Source of the DNA: an uncultured Clostridium sp.
GTDB lineage: Bacteria; Bacillota; Clostridia; TANB77; CAG-508
Direction of reading: 5' to 3'
Length of the DNA: 50,002 nt
Assembly: GCA_900553865.1 (NCBI GenBank)
Contig: USFC01000002.1
Coordinates: forward strand, 1 to 50,002
Position 1 is the first letter of the stretch. Every line of letters begins with the position of its first letter. Below are positions 32,133 to 41,731 of this stretch, piece by piece. The position numbers were made by a program, and so were the translations under genes. The notes under the pieces were generated by a model. That model saw only the letters and a program-made list of their open reading frames with translations, did not search any database and was not told the origin of the DNA.

Positions 32133-35100
32133 ATGGAATATAAAAACTTAAATTTAAAAGGAGCTAATTTAGATAAATATGGTTTAGAGCAATATTTAGA
32201 AAAATTGGCTTCTGATCATGTTTTACAAAAAAATAGTGAAAAGCAAACATACCCTATACCAAAGGTAAAAGAGAATTTTGCTAAAATTTCGGAGGTTTAT
32301 CATTTATTAGATGAACATATAAAATTAGGCATTCCCATTCATCCAGCAGGAGAATGGCTATTAGACAATTTCTACATTATCGAAGAAACTGTAAAAACAA
32401 TTATTAATCAAATGCCTTTAAAAAAATATAAAAACTTTTTAGGTATTGCAAATGGAACATACAAAGGCTTTGCAAGAATTTACGTTTTAGCATTTGAAAT
32501 TGTAAGTTATACAGATAGCCGTATAGATGCTAAAAATATTAGTAGTTTTCTTAAGGCATATCAAAGAAAAAAGACACTTAGCATGGAAGAAATATGGAAC
32601 TTAAATATTTTTATGCAAATAGCTCTAATACAGGGTATTAGTGATATATGTGAAAAAATTTATTTTAGCCAAATGCAAAAGTATAGAGTAGAAAACATTT
32701 TTGAAAGGCTAGTAGAAAAGAAAGAAGACTTAAAATATAAAAATCTTACAGAATATAAGGCACGTGTAAAAGGATATGGTGAGATGAAATATCCTTTTAT
32801 AGAGTATCTTTCTTATAGATTAAATAAACAAGGAAAAGTAGCTATTCCATTTTTGAATATATTGGAAGAACAAGTAAACAAAATGGGAACTACTATCGAA
32901 GAGGTAGTAAAGAAAGAACATTACGATATTGCTGTAAAAAAAGTTAGTATGGCAAATTGTATTACTAGTATGAAAGAATTGCTTCGAATTGACTTTTTAT
33001 CAATCTTTGAAGAAGTAAATGGAGTAGAAGAAATACTAAAACAAGACCCTGCAAAGGTTTATACAAAAATGGATTACAAAACAAAGGAATACTATAGAAA
33101 TGCGATAAAAGAGATTGCCAAAGAGACTAAAATTGCAGAGATTTATATTGCCAAAAAAGTTTTAGAGCTTGCTAGTAACCAAAATGAAAATACAAAAGAA
33201 GCACATATTGGTTATTACTTAATAGATAAAGGTAAACACAAATTATATAAAGTATTACAACAAAATGGCGAGAAAATTAAAGAAAATAATAGTAAGGCAA
33301 AATATTATATAATATTGATTTGGGCAGCTTCACTAATAATTGATATTGTATTTATGTGCAATATACAAAAACAATTAAGAAATGCGATTTTAACAATAAT
33401 ATTAGGAATTACTTTAATTTTTCCTATTCAAGAAATTGTGGTACAAGTTGTTCAATATATATTAGGAAAAGTAGTTAAGCCCAAACTTATACCAAAATTG
33501 GATTTTTATTCAGGTGTTCCAAAGGAATATTCTACATTTGTTGTTATTCCGACAATTTTAAAAAATAAAGAAAAAGTACAAGAATTAGTAAAAAAATTGG
33601 AAGTTTATTATTTAGCAAATAAAAGCGAAAACCTATATTTTGCACTACTTGGCGATTGTTCTTCAGGACCAAATAAAGAAGAACCTTTTGATGATGAAGT
33701 AATTAGTGAGGGAATAAAGCAAGTACAAATATTGAATGAAAAATATAAGGAAGAAAATAGTATACCAAAATTTCATTTTGTTTATAGAAAACGTTTTTGG
33801 AATGGTGAAGAAGAATGTTATTTAGGCTGGGAAAGAAAAAGAGGATTATTAAATCAATTTAATGATTATTTATTGGGAAAAATAGAAAGTCCATTTTTAG
33901 TAAATACGCTAGAAAAAATAGATAAACCATTTATAAAATATATAATTACTTTAGATGCAGACACTAACCTTATATTAAATAGTGGATTAGAGCTAATTGG
34001 TGCAATGGCTCATATTCTAAATAAACCTGTACTTAATAATAAAAAAAATTTAGTAATAGATGGGCATGGGTTAATGCAACCACGTGTTGGAATTAATTTA
34101 GAAGCGGCAAATAAAAATCTATTTACAAAAATATTTGCAGGGAGTGGAGGAACAGACTTATATACAAACGCAATATCAGATGTATACCAAGATAATTTTG
34201 ACGAAGGAATATTTACAGGAAAAGGAATCTATGATTTAAGGGTATTTTCAGAGGTGTTGTCAAATGAAATTCCAGAAAATACAGTTTTAAGTCATGATTT
34301 ATTAGAGGGAAGTTATTTAATGGCAGGACTATGTTCAGATATATTGCTAATGGATGGATATCCAACTAATTATTTGAGTTTTAAGGCAAGACTTCACAGA
34401 TGGATTAGAGGGGATTTTCAAATAGCAAGGTGGTCAGGAAATAAAATAATAGATAAAAAATTGATAGAAAAAGAAAATCCGTTAAATACACTATCTAGGT
34501 ACAAAATAATAGACAATTTAATAAGAGCTATAACCCCTGTATTTTCAATGTTAAGCTTAATTATACTATTTATAGCAAATATATTTTTGAAATTTAAAGT
34601 TGGGGTATTTGCTTGGTTTATTGTAATATGGGCAATGTTCCCGTTTATATTAGATATTGCAAATCGAATTATCTATAAAAAAGAAGGACAAATGCATACA
34701 AAATCATTTAGCCCTAGATTATATTCTTTATTTGCAAGTTTTATAAGAGGAGTATTAAGTTTAATTTCTTTACCAGACAAAGCATATTTTTCACTTGATG
34801 CTATTATAAGAACTATTTATAGACAAAAGATTTCTAAAAAACATTTGCTAGAATGGACTACTTCAGAGGAAGCAGAAAAATTAGCTAAAAATAATTTGAT
34901 TTCATACTACAAAAGTATGTGTGCAAATGTAATTTTGGGTGTAGCGGGAATAATTTACTCTATCGCCAGCAAAAAATATATATTTTTGTTTATATTATCT
35001 TTATTATGGTTAATTGCACCATTTGCATTTTGGTATATAAGCCAAAAAGAGGAAGAACAACAAGCAATTAGTAAAGTTACAAATAAAGAAAAAGAATATT

Positions 35101-38100
35101 TAAATAGTATAGGCAAAAAAACATGGCTATTTTTTAAAGAGAGTATAACTAAAGAAAATAATTATTTACCACCAGATAATTACCAAGAGGATAGAACTCC
35201 TTATTTTGTAGATAGGACATCATCTACAAATATAGGACTTGCTTTTTTAAGTATAATTTCTAGTTATGATTTAGGTTATGAAACATTAGAAAGCACACTA
35301 GAATTATTGAATAATATGTTAGTAACAGTAAATGAACTTCCAAAATGGAATGGTCATTTATATAATTGGTACAACATAAAAACATTAGAACCATTAATTC
35401 CACGTTATATATCAACAGTAGATAGTGGAAATTTTGTGGGATATGTATATGTTTTAAAACAATTTTACAAAGATATAAAAGAAAAAATTGAAACTGGACA
35501 AATAGAATTAGATGTAGAAACAAAAGAAAAATTATTAGGATTTATTCCTGAATGGGTAAACAAAAAAGTAGAAGATATACCTATAGCAAATGCAGATTTT
35601 TCAAAGCTTTATGATGAAGAAAAGGGATTATTTTCTATTGGATTTAATATAGAAGAGAACAAATTAACAGATTCTTATTATGATTTGTTGGCTTCTGAAG
35701 CAAGAAGCGCAAGCTTTGTTGCAATAAGCAAAAAAGATATTCCATCAAAACATTGGGGCCATTTAAGTAGAACAATGACAGATATAAATGGATATAATGG
35801 CTTAATTTCTTGGTCTGGAACAGCATTTGAGTATTTAATGCCAAATGTAATAATAAAACAAGAAGAAGGAAGTTTATTAGATGAATCTATAAAATTTATG
35901 CTAATGAGCCAAAAAGAATATGCAAAAAAATTAGGAATACCTTGGGGATTTTCTGAAACAGCATATTATTTAAAAGACTTGAATAACAACTATCAATATA
36001 AGGCAATAGGAATTCCGTGGCTGGGACTAAAAAGAGGGTTAGAGGAAGACATGGTAGTTGCAAGTTATGCTTCTTTTATGGCACTTTTAATAGAACCAAA
36101 AGAAGTAATAGCAAATGTAAAGGAATTAGAAAAACAAGGAATATATAACAAGTATGGATTTTACGAATCTATGGATTATACGCCTATACGTATGCCAAAA
36201 GGCAAAAAACAAATGCCTATAAAAACCTATATGGCACATCATCAGGCACTTATCTTATTATCAATTAACAACTTTTTTAACGATAATATTTTACAAAAAA
36301 GATTTATGGAAAATCCAGAAATAGAAGCAACATCAATTTTACTTCAAGAAGTAATGCCAGAAAACAGAATTATAACAAAAGAAGAAAAAATAAAACCAGT
36401 AAAAATAACTTACAAAGACTACGAAAACTATGCACAAAGGGTGTTTACAAAAACAAAAGAAACACTTCCAATTTGCAATGTAATATCTAATGATAATTAT
36501 AGTGTAGTAATGGATGTAAAAGGAAAAGGTTATAGTAAATATAAAAATTATTTAATAAATAAATATAATGTAACAGAAGATGAAACAGAAGAACAAGGAA
36601 TTTTATTCTATCTAAAAAATATTAAAAATAAAAGAATTTGGAGCATTAATAATAGGAATGATAATATAAAAGCAGATAAATACGAAATAGTATTTACAGA
36701 AGATTCAGATAAAATAAAAAGAACTGATGGGGCAATAAAAAGTACTTGCAAAGTAACAATAGCTAGTACAAATGAAAAAACGCCGGTTGAAATACGAAAT
36801 TTAGAGTTGCAAAATAATGGAGTAGAAAATGAAACAATAGAAATAACAAGTGTATTAGAGCCAGCACTTGCCTCACAAACAGAATATAATTCACATCCTG
36901 CATTTCAAAAATTATTTTTAATATATGAATATTTAGAAAATGAAAACATTTTTATAATAAAAAGAAAAGACAGGAAAAATACAGAAAAAGGCTTATATTT
37001 AGCAGTGTCTTTATATACAAATGATAATGTAATAGGAGATTTAGAATATGAAATAGACAAAGAAAAATTTGTAGGAAGAAATAATTTTGAAATTCCTACA
37101 ATGGTAAAAAATTCTAAGCCATTTTCTAAAAGAATAGATTTGGTAACAGATCCAATTTTAGCATTAAGAAGGACAATATGTTTAGAGCCAGAACAAATAG
37201 CTAACTTTAGCCTATTAATTTGCGCTTCAGAAAGCAGAGAAGAAGTAATACAAAATATTAAGCAATATCAAAGAGAAGAAGAGATTAAGAAAGCATTTGA
37301 ATTATCAATTGCAAAAGCAGATACAGAAGCAAGATATTTAAGACTAAATGCAAAGCAAATAGTAACTTATCAAAAAATATTAGGATACCTTTTATTTGAG
37401 AATTCTATTCAATCAAAAGAAAAGTATAGTAAAAAATATTATCCTAAAGAAGAATTATGGAAATATGGAATTTCAGGGGATTTACCGATATTACTTGTAA
37501 AAATAAGTAGTAGCAATGAAAAAGATAATTTGGAAGAAATACTAAAAGCATATGAATTTTTTAGATTAAAAAATGTAGAAATAGATTTAGTAATTTTAAA
37601 TGAAGAACCAAATAGTTATGAAAAATATACAAAAGAAACAATACAAAATACAATAATGAATTTGAATTTATCTTATGTACAAAACATAAGAGGTGGAATT
37701 TATGTACTAGAAAATGAAGATTTTGAAGTAGTAGAATTTTACTCAAACCTTATAATAGATACAAAAAAAGGTCCAGTAGCAAGGCAATTAGAAGATTTAG
37801 AAGATGAATATTTAGAAAATATAAAACAAATAGAAGAAAAAACAAAAACAAACTTTGAAGGTTTCGAAGAAGAAAAAAATAAAATAGCCTTATCAGAAAA
37901 TCTTTTATATAACAACGAATATGGAGGCTTTTCACAAGATAGAAATAAATACAAAATAATAGTAGATAAAGAAAATAGGCTTCCTACAGTATGGAGTCAT
38001 GTTATGGCAAATGATACTTTTGGAACATTAGTTACAGAAGCAGGAGGAGGCTTTACTTGGAGTAAAAATAGTGGATTAAATAAATTAACTGCATGGAGTA

Positions 38101-40403
38101 ATAATCAAGTATTAGACACTCCTTCAGAAGTAATTTATATGCAAGATGCAGAGAGCTTAAAAACGTGGTCAGTAACTTTAAATCCTATGCCAGATGAAAA
38201 ACAATATGAAGTAGAATATGGATTTGGTTATGCAAATTACAGACATTCAAGTATGCAAATAGAACAAAATCTTACAACATTTGTACCAGAAAAAGATAAT
38301 ATAAAAGTTTCTTTATTAGAACTTAAAAACTTATCTCCTAAAAAGAAAAAATTGAATTTTGTGTATTATATAAAACCAGTATTAGGTGAAAATAAATTAC
38401 AAACAAAAGATTATATAAATCTAAAATTTAAAGAAAACGATAACATGATAACATTGGAAAACAAAACTAATACAGACTTTAAAGAAATTATTTATGTGTC
38501 ATGCAATGAAAAAATAAAATCATATACAGCAGACAAGAAATTCTTTTTTGGAAAAGGCAATATTTCAAATCCAGAGGCACTAAAGAAAGTAAGTTTAAAC
38601 AATAAAAATAGCTTAGGAAAAGACGGAATTGTAGCAATTCAAATTGAAGTAGAATTAGAATCTTTTGAAAAGAAAAAAATATCTTTCATGTTAGGTAGTG
38701 AGCAAAATTTAATAGATTGTCAAGATAAAGTTTATAAATATAGTAAAGTAGAAAAGGTGGAAGAAGAATTAGAAAAAGTAAGAAGATATTGGGAAGAATT
38801 TTTAGGTAGGGTACAAGTTGAAACACCAATGGAATCATTTAATATATTAATGAATGGATGGCTTATTTATCAAACTATATCTTGTAGGTTGAAGGCAAGA
38901 AGCGGGTTCTATCAATCTGGTGGAGCATTTGGATTTAGGGACCAATTGCAAGATACAATTGCTTTAAAATATTTTTCTCCAGAATTAATAAAAAAACAAA
39001 TTATAAAGCATAGCAAACATCAATTTATAGAGGGAGATGTAGAACATTGGTGGCATGAAGAAACTTCTAGAGGAATTAGAACGAAATTTTCAGATGACTT
39101 ATTATGGCTTGTATATTTAGTAGAAGAATATATTGAAAATACAGGAGATTATAGTATTTTAGAGGAAAAGGCAAACTATACAGTAGGAGAGGTTTTAGGA
39201 GAAAGTACAGACGAAAGATATGATAGGTATGAAAGTAGTAATATAGAAGAAAGCATTTTTATGCATTGTGAAAGAGCAATAGAAAGGTCTTTAAACTTTG
39301 GAGAAAACGGACTTCCTAAAATAGGTTCAGGAGATTGGAATGATGGATTTAGTGAAGTAGGAAATAAAGGAAAAGGTGAAAGTGTATGGCTTGGATTCTT
39401 TTTATATAATGTTTTACAAAGGTGGATTTCAATTTGCGAAGAGAAGAAACAAGAGTTAGAAAAAGAAAGTAATGTAATAATGAAACAGGTTGATATTCAA
39501 AATGAAGAGTTAGAAAAACAGAAGGAACAAGACGAAAAGAGTGTTTCAGAAACAGTAGAACTCGAAAATAAAATTCAAAAATATCAAAAAATGGTAGAAA
39601 ATCTAAAGAAAGCACTAAATAATAATGCATGGGACGGCAGATGGTTTAGAAGAGCATACACAGATAATGGAGATATTTTAGGAACAATTCAAAATGAAGA
39701 ATGTAAAATAGACGGAATATCACAAAGCTGGTCTGTTATTTCAAAAGCAGGAGATAATGACAAAAAATACATCTCAATGGAATCACTAGAAAATCATTTA
39801 GTAGATAAAGAAAGTGGAATAATAAAATTGCTTGACCCTCCTTTTGAAAAATCTAAATTAGAGCCAGGTTATATAAAAGCATATCTTCCAGGAACAAGAG
39901 AAAATGGCGGACAATACACACATGCGGCAATATGGGCAATTATTGCAGAAGCAATGCTTGGTTTTGGAGATAAAGCAGTAGAATTATTTAGAATGATAAA
40001 TCCAATAGAACATGCAAGAACAAAGGAAACTGCTTCAAAATATAAAGTAGAACCTTATGTGGTTGCAGCAGATATATATGGACAGAAAAATTTAGCAGGA
40101 AGAGGTGGCTGGACTTGGTATACAGGTTCAAGTTCATGGATGTATGAAGCAGGACTTCATTATATTTTAGGATTAACTATAAACAAAGGATATTTATCTA
40201 TAAATCCATGTATTTCAGCTGACTGGAAAGAGTATAAAATAGGGTATAAATATGGAAATAGTATATATAATATAAAGGTTGAAAATTACAATAGAAAAAA
40301 TACAGGAGTGGAAACAATGATTGTAAATGGTTATGTAATAGAAGATAAAAAGGTCAAATTAAGTGAAGACGGAGGCATATATAATATAGAGATAATTATG
40401 TGA
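32133..40403 (+). CDS. Cyclic beta-1,2-glucan synthase-like protein (GT84 / glycoamylase / GH94)
   Basis: 2756 residues, near the usual 2800 of NdvB/ChvB/Cgs enzymes. Order: soluble N-terminus; membrane segments near 390-445; glycosyltransferase domain with LDADTN (Asp608, Asp610), HDLLEG and RWIRGDFQIARW (from 756); more membrane segments (about 805-850, 932-970); glycoamylase domain (HWGHLSRTMTDINGYNG, near 1206); carbohydrate-binding beta-sandwich regions; GH94 phosphorylase-like domain with GSGDWNDG, where Asp2404 is the likely catalytic residue. The family builds linear beta-1,2-glucan on itself and closes or trims it. Gram-positive members exist but their products are little studied. 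Start at 32133 follows AAGGAG (32119-32124). Confidence 0.88.
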   Translation: MEYKNLNLKGANLDKYGLEQYLEKLASDHVLQKNSEKQTYPIPKVKENFAKISEVYHLLDEHIKLGIPIHPAGEWLLDNFYIIEETVKTIINQMPLKKYKNFLGIANGTYKGFARIYVLAFEIVSYTDSRIDAKNISSFLKAYQRKKTLSMEEIWNLNIFMQIALIQGISDICEKIYFSQMQKYRVENIFERLVEKKEDLKYKNLTEYKARVKGYGEMKYPFIEYLSYRLNKQGKVAIPFLNILEEQVNKMGTTIEEVVKKEHYDIAVKKVSMANCITSMKELLRIDFLSIFEEVNGVEEILKQDPAKVYTKMDYKTKEYYRNAIKEIAKETKIAEIYIAKKVLELASNQNENTKEAHIGYYLIDKGKHKLYKVLQQNGEKIKENNSKAKYYIILIWAASLIIDIVFMCNIQKQLRNAILTIILGITLIFPIQEIVVQVVQYILGKVVKPKLIPKLDFYSGVPKEYSTFVVIPTILKNKEKVQELVKKLEVYYLANKSENLYFALLGDCSSGPNKEEPFDDEVISEGIKQVQILNEKYKEENSIPKFHFVYRKRFWNGEEECYLGWERKRGLLNQFNDYLLGKIESPFLVNTLEKIDKPFIKYIITLDADTNLILNSGLELIGAMAHILNKPVLNNKKNLVIDGHGLMQPRVGINLEAANKNLFTKIFAGSGGTDLYTNAISDVYQDNFDEGIFTGKGIYDLRVFSEVLSNEIPENTVLSHDLLEGSYLMAGLCSDILLMDGYPTNYLSFKARLHRWIRGDFQIARWSGNKIIDKKLIEKENPLNTLSRYKIIDNLIRAITPVFSMLSLIILFIANIFLKFKVGVFAWFIVIWAMFPFILDIANRIIYKKEGQMHTKSFSPRLYSLFASFIRGVLSLISLPDKAYFSLDAIIRTIYRQKISKKHLLEWTTSEEAEKLAKNNLISYYKSMCANVILGVAGIIYSIASKKYIFLFILSLLWLIAPFAFWYISQKEEEQQAISKVTNKEKEYLNSIGKKTWLFFKESITKENNYLPPDNYQEDRTPYFVDRTSSTNIGLAFLSIISSYDLGYETLESTLELLNNMLVTVNELPKWNGHLYNWYNIKTLEPLIPRYISTVDSGNFVGYVYVLKQFYKDIKEKIETGQIELDVETKEKLLGFIPEWVNKKVEDIPIANADFSKLYDEEKGLFSIGFNIEENKLTDSYYDLLASEARSASFVAISKKDIPSKHWGHLSRTMTDINGYNGLISWSGTAFEYLMPNVIIKQEEGSLLDESIKFMLMSQKEYAKKLGIPWGFSETAYYLKDLNNNYQYKAIGIPWLGLKRGLEEDMVVASYASFMALLIEPKEVIANVKELEKQGIYNKYGFYESMDYTPIRMPKGKKQMPIKTYMAHHQALILLSINNFFNDNILQKRFMENPEIEATSILLQEVMPENRIITKEEKIKPVKITYKDYENYAQRVFTKTKETLPICNVISNDNYSVVMDVKGKGYSKYKNYLINKYNVTEDETEEQGILFYLKNIKNKRIWSINNRNDNIKADKYEIVFTEDSDKIKRTDGAIKSTCKVTIASTNEKTPVEIRNLELQNNGVENETIEITSVLEPALASQTEYNSHPAFQKLFLIYEYLENENIFIIKRKDRKNTEKGLYLAVSLYTNDNVIGDLEYEIDKEKFVGRNNFEIPTMVKNSKPFSKRIDLVTDPILALRRTICLEPEQIANFSLLICASESREEVIQNIKQYQREEEIKKAFELSIAKADTEARYLRLNAKQIVTYQKILGYLLFENSIQSKEKYSKKYYPKEELWKYGISGDLPILLVKISSSNEKDNLEEILKAYEFFRLKNVEIDLVILNEEPNSYEKYTKETIQNTIMNLNLSYVQNIRGGIYVLENEDFEVVEFYSNLIIDTKKGPVARQLEDLEDEYLENIKQIEEKTKTNFEGFEEEKNKIALSENLLYNNEYGGFSQDRNKYKIIVDKENRLPTVWSHVMANDTFGTLVTEAGGGFTWSKNSGLNKLTAWSNNQVLDTPSEVIYMQDAESLKTWSVTLNPMPDEKQYEVEYGFGYANYRHSSMQIEQNLTTFVPEKDNIKVSLLELKNLSPKKKKLNFVYYIKPVLGENKLQTKDYINLKFKENDNMITLENKTNTDFKEIIYVSCNEKIKSYTADKKFFFGKGNISNPEALKKVSLNNKNSLGKDGIVAIQIEVELESFEKKKISFMLGSEQNLIDCQDKVYKYSKVEKVEEELEKVRRYWEEFLGRVQVETPMESFNILMNGWLIYQTISCRLKARSGFYQSGGAFGFRDQLQDTIALKYFSPELIKKQIIKHSKHQFIEGDVEHWWHEETSRGIRTKFSDDLLWLVYLVEEYIENTGDYSILEEKANYTVGEVLGESTDERYDRYESSNIEESIFMHCERAIERSLNFGENGLPKIGSGDWNDGFSEVGNKGKGESVWLGFFLYNVLQRWISICEEKKQELEKESNVIMKQVDIQNEELEKQKEQDEKSVSETVELENKIQKYQKMVENLKKALNNNAWDGRWFRRAYTDNGDILGTIQNEECKIDGISQSWSVISKAGDNDKKYISMESLENHLVDKESGIIKLLDPPFEKSKLEPGYIKAYLPGTRENGGQYTHAAIWAIIAEAMLGFGDKAVELFRMINPIEHARTKETASKYKVEPYVVAADIYGQKNLAGRGGWTWYTGSSSWMYEAGLHYILGLTINKGYLSINPCISADWKEYKIGYKYGNSIYNIKVENYNRKNTGVETMIVNGYVIEDKKVKLSEDGGIYNIEIIM

Positions 40404-40404
40404 T

Positions 40405-40433
40405 TTGCAAAAAATGTAAAAGTGTGGTAAAAT
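40405..40433 (+). promoter_or_regulatory. Promoter of the small membrane protein
   Basis: TTGCAA (40405-40410), 17 nt, TAAAAT (40428-40433). The 19 nt at 40403-40421 are identical to 7465-7483 inside the element. Confidence 0.65.
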
Positions 40434-40476
40434 ATAAGTAGTTTCAAAAAACTTGTTGAAAAAGGAGAACAACAAT

Positions 40477-40770
40477 ATGAAAAGAAAAAGCATCAAGAAC
40501 AACGTACTTGCAGTTATTTACACAATTATTGGATTCGTAGGGATGATGGCAGCTGCAGGATTTGGTGTCTATTTGTATTATTCCACTATTCTTCCTGTAA
40601 GAATAGCAGGAACATACGTAATAGGCAATCGGATTTTACGCTACGTTCTCTATGCAGGTTGCATAGTTATGTTAGCAGGAGCAGCATGGCTTTGCGACTA
40701 TGGAAGTTCATACTTAACTAAGAAACTCCGTTTGCAGTGTAAAGTACACAGAAAATCTAAAAGGCGTTAA
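40477..40770 (+). CDS. Small two-span membrane protein
   Basis: 97 residues with two hydrophobic segments (about 14-38 and 57-76) and a basic tail (KKLRLQCKVHRKSKRR). No family recognised. AAAGGAG (40461-40467) lies 9 nt before the ATG; a TTG at 40453 is an unlikely alternative. The codon use is unlike its neighbours: many C- and G-ending codons such as CTC, CGC, CGG and AAC in an otherwise AT-ending genome. This may point to recent transfer or to selection for high expression. The stop codon lies in the terminator stem. Confidence 0.65.
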   Translation: MKRKSIKNNVLAVIYTIIGFVGMMAAAGFGVYLYYSTILPVRIAGTYVIGNRILRYVLYAGCIVMLAGAAWLCDYGSSYLTKKLRLQCKVHRKSKRR

Positions 40771-40786
40771 ATTAACGCCTTTTTTA
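40760..40786 (+). terminator. Rho-independent terminator
   Basis: AAGGCGTT (40761-40768) pairs with AACGCCTT (40774-40781), 5-nt loop, followed by T's. Confidence 0.9.
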
Positions 40787-40866
40787 TGTGCGCTAATAAA
40801 GCTCTCAAAACTTCACTATAATATTAAAAAGTTTCACTAAACCTTCCGAAACTTTTAGAAAAATAC

Positions 40867-40895
40867 TTGTACAATCAAGAAGATTATGATATAAA
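40867..40895 (+). promoter_or_regulatory. Promoter of the two-component system
   Basis: TTGTAC (40867-40872), 17 nt, TATAAA (40890-40895), 42 nt before the response-regulator ATG. Confidence 0.6.
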
Positions 40896-40937
40896 TAAGT
40901 AAATAATGTCTTAAGAAAAGAAAGGCGGATATTTTCT

Positions 40938-41669
40938 ATGGAAGAAAATTTAGGTAAAAAAACAATTTTAATTGTAGATGACGAAAAAACAATAGTAGAT
41001 ATGCTAGTATATAACCTACAAAAAGAAGGCTATAATACTTTAGAAGCAAACGACGGAGAAGAAGCAGTAAATGTAGCTTTAAGCCAAAAACCAGACTTAA
41101 TATTGTTGGATATAATGCTACCTAAAATGGACGGCTTAGCAGTATGTAAAAGAATAAGACAAACACTAAACATACCAATATTAATGTTATCAGCAAAAGA
41201 CGAAGAAATAGATAAAATACTTGGGCTAGAACTTGGAGCAGACGACTATATTACTAAACCTTTTAGTGTAAGAGAATTAATGGCAAGGGTAAAAGCAAAT
41301 TTAAGAAAAGCAGAATTATCAGGAGCAGAAAAAGCAGGAAAAGAAGAGGAAGAAAAAGAAGAAGAAAATATTATAGCAGTTGGCGATTTAACTTTAGACT
41401 TAAATAAATTTGAAGTTAAAGTTAGAGGCGAAATAATGGATTTAACTTTAAGAGAATTTGAAGTTCTAAAATATTTAGCAAACCAACCGGGGCAAGTGGT
41501 TACAAGAGAAGTTCTATTAGAAAAAGTATGGGGATATGAATATTATGGAGATATTCGTACAGTAGATGTTACAGTAAGAAGAATTAGAGAAAAAATAGAA
41601 AAAGATACATCAAATCCAAAAATACTTATTACTAAAAGAGGAGTAGGCTATTATATAGCATCAAAATAA
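40938..41669 (+). CDS. OmpR/PhoB-family response regulator
   Basis: 243 residues. The receiver domain has the acidic pair in VDDEKT, phospho-acceptor Asp58 in LILLDIMLP and the Lys of SAKDEE, ending KPFSVRELMARVKANLRK. A Glu/Lys-rich linker (about 130-148, EEEEKEEEN) precedes the winged-helix DNA-binding domain (LTLREFEVLKYLANQPGQVV, VWGYEYYGDIRTVDVTVRRIREKIE, TKRGVGYYI). It is paired with the kinase downstream; the layout is like PhoP/PhoR or WalR/WalK. The signal cannot be read from sequence. A hairpin between the two genes may reduce kinase expression relative to the regulator. Confidence 0.93.
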   Translation: MEENLGKKTILIVDDEKTIVDMLVYNLQKEGYNTLEANDGEEAVNVALSQKPDLILLDIMLPKMDGLAVCKRIRQTLNIPILMLSAKDEEIDKILGLELGADDYITKPFSVRELMARVKANLRKAELSGAEKAGKEEEEKEEENIIAVGDLTLDLNKFEVKVRGEIMDLTLREFEVLKYLANQPGQVVTREVLLEKVWGYEYYGDIRTVDVTVRRIREKIEKDTSNPKILITKRGVGYYIASK

Positions 41670-41678
41670 AATAAACAG

Positions 41679-41707
41679 ATGCACAAAAGGAGGGGCTTTT
41701 TGTGCAT
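41679..41707 (+). terminator. Intra-operon hairpin between regulator and kinase
   Basis: ATGCACAAAA (41679-41688) pairs with TTTTGTGCAT (41698-41707). There is no strong T tract after it, so partial termination or mRNA processing is more likely than full stop. Confidence 0.55.
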
Positions 41708-41731
41708 TATTTTGTATGAGGAGATTTTATT

